Of a DNA stretch of 64,000 bases, positions 63,157 to 64,000 are shown in pieces. Position 1 is the stretch's first letter. Each line of letters starts with the position of its first letter. The notes below the pieces were generated by a model that saw nothing but the letters and a program-made list of their open reading frames with translations, had not been told where the DNA came from and ran no database searches. Both the position numbers and the translations under genes were made by a program. Source of the DNA: Pseudomonadota bacterium (GTDB lineage: Bacteria > Pseudomonadota > Gammaproteobacteria > Xanthomonadales > SZUA-38); contig JBCCCR010000005.1 in the NCBI GenBank assembly GCA_039033415.1, positions 181,266 through 245,265 of the forward strand, in the 5' to 3' direction.

Positions 63157-63729
63157 TCAATCCTCCTTCAGCTCGAAGTTGATAAAGAAGGGCATGGTCA
63201 GCCGACCATCCTCTTTGCCTTCGCCAAAGTATTGGTGGGATTTATGGGGGACCTGCGTATCAAACACGAGCAGGCGGTTGAATCGGTTGGCGATCACGTC
63301 CGTGATTTCATACTCGCCCGGGTTGGTTTCCTGATAGAACAGCGTTCCGCCGTCGAGCGGCGCGCGCGGAGTGAGGTAGACCAGACCTGCCAACCGATAC
63401 AGCTGGGCGTCGCGGTGAACCCAGCTATCTCCGTCGCCGGCCAACGTCAGCTGAAACGAGCAGTTGCAGCGAAAATTGGTGGGCGGAAAGCGCAGCACGT
63501 CGCTCAAGACAAACGCCGTGAACTGCGTGACAAACTGCTCGTGGGTCGCGTGCAGCGACGGCCCACGGGATCCAGGCCAGGATTCCTGGGTCCCGTGGCG
63601 TGCGTTAAACGCCTCGCAGTCGAGAAATTCCTGGCTGAGCGCCCAGCGGCGAATCTCCCGCGGATCATCGAAGACCCGGTCTTTTACGACGGTCGGAAAA
63701 GGGCGAAGCTTATCGAGCTCGTCGGACAT
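63157..63729 (-). CDS. Fe(II)/2-oxoglutarate oxygenase-like protein (DUF6445 type)
   Basis: A 190-residue cytoplasmic protein with a double-stranded beta-helix pattern: WVHRDAQLYRLAGLVYLTPRAPLDGGTLFY contains HxD (His105, Asp107), and LLVFDTQVPHKSHQYFGEGKEDGRLTMPFFI contains the distal His162 and Arg176. It fits DUF6445 and the broader prolyl-hydroxylase-like fold. Such genes often lie by TonB receptors and flavin-dependent halogenases. It is convergent with the hydrolase gene, six bases away. Hydroxylase activity is inferred. Confidence 0.85.
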   Translation of the reverse strand: MSDELDKLRPFPTVVKDRVFDDPREIRRWALSQEFLDCEAFNARHGTQESWPGSRGPSLHATHEQFVTQFTAFVLSDVLRFPPTNFRCNCSFQLTLAGDGDSWVHRDAQLYRLAGLVYLTPRAPLDGGTLFYQETNPGEYEITDVIANRFNRLLVFDTQVPHKSHQYFGEGKEDGRLTMPFFINFELKED

Positions 63730-63831
63730 AGCACATTGTAACGCGTGGCACCCGTGGTACAGCAGGTAGCTAGCAGACTCAAGGGCATCCGACTAATCGC
63801 AACGCAAAAGCCGGATGTATCATCGGTCTGC

Positions 63832-64000
63832 TTACCGCAAATACTGGACGCGCTCGAAAGGCCAGACGTCTTGAAACCAAACGCTCAGCACCTCAGCGAG
63901 TTCCGCGTCGGCCAGCGCTCCATCCGTCCTCGTCCAGTAGAACACCGCTACGTCAAACCCAGGATCCTCAGCAGGTATGACGTAGACACAGCCCTCAACA
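63832..64000 (-). CDS. Partial CDS, C-terminus of an unidentified protein
   Basis: The last 55 codons of a minus-strand gene run from the window edge to a TAA at 63832: VEGCVYVIPAEDPGFDVAVFYW ... ELAEVLSVWFQDVWPFERVQYLR. The upstream part is outside the window, so the family cannot be named. The frame has no stops and a composition like its neighbours. Confidence 0.6.
   Translation of the reverse strand, partial: VEGCVYVIPAEDPGFDVAVFYWTRTDGALADAELAEVLSVWFQDVWPFERVQYLR

Noticed and set aside
1..64000. tRNA, rRNA, CRISPR arrays, insertion sequences and prophage
   Set aside because: I saw no cloverleaf-like genes, regularly spaced repeats, transposases or phage structural genes; without a search tool a small RNA gene could be missed.

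Overview
The window is GC-rich DNA (about 60 % by eye, not computed), densely coding on both strands, with short gaps and no tRNA, rRNA, CRISPR array or insertion sequence that I can recognise. The gene set points to a free-living, probably marine or aquatic gammaproteobacterium near the Xanthomonadales/Lysobacterales-Wenzhouxiangella-like lineages: an ECF sigma factor paired with a TPR-bearing Ser/Thr kinase, many exported beta-propeller proteins, TonB-dependent uptake, DUF1566 and ELWxxDGT secreted proteins, and a recurring C-terminal tail of the form IFxDxFE. The taxonomic assignment is inference from gene content.

Layout. 0-3.5 kb: the cut-off start of a FecI-type ECF sigma gene with a Fur-like site, then a large secreted choice-of-anchor-I propeller interrupted by a phytase-type esterase domain and preceded by a Pho-box-like element. 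3.7-10.5 kb: CAAX-type membrane protease, an exported HExxH protein, a CBS protein, a DoxX/TetR/oxidoreductase divergon with two matching operators, an ELWxxDGT secreted protein and a small membrane protein. 10.5-18.9 kb: a minus-strand run holding a CopC-DJ-1 fusion, the remnant of a TonB receptor, a DUF2946 protein, an ABM monooxygenase, a serine hydrolase, a 1055-residue BNR/sortilin-like propeller and an acyl-CoA ligase. 19-28.6 kb: two overlapping DUF1566 genes, the ECF-kinase pair, a SYLF protein, a glycine-zipper lipoprotein and a TPR-PAS hybrid histidine kinase.

28.7-45 kb: an exported dehalogenase fused to two secreted beta domains, the second BNR propeller, a TruC-like pseudouridine synthase, an exported agmatine-deiminase-like enzyme, a class II HDAC-type amidohydrolase, the third BNR propeller, a DUF2817 metallopeptidase-like protein and an exported catalase-peroxidase under a good OxyR-type site. 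45-53.6 kb: a histidine-kinase-like phosphorelay protein whose H-box His is Phe, a PD40 propeller, a winged-helix/TPR membrane regulator, an exported S41 peptidase, an FMN-binding protein, a YtrA-type GntR regulator with its membrane partner and a 24-bp operator, and a DUF3127 protein with an SSB-like acidic tip. 53.6-63.7 kb: an oxidative catabolic-looking cluster of two Tat-exported flavin amine oxidases, a GMC oxidoreductase, two exported alpha/beta hydrolases, a TonB-dependent receptor and a DUF6445-like non-haem iron oxygenase. The window ends inside an unidentified minus-strand gene.

How they fit together. Much of the window encodes cell-envelope or exported enzymes and propellers, as expected of an organism scavenging polymers and small organics. 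The least ordinary items are the amine-oxidase/GMC/TonB cluster, the exported DhlA-like dehalogenase fusion, the phytase domain inserted in a propeller, the IFxDxFE tail shared by three unrelated secreted proteins, and the CopC-DJ-1 fusion in a decayed copper operon.
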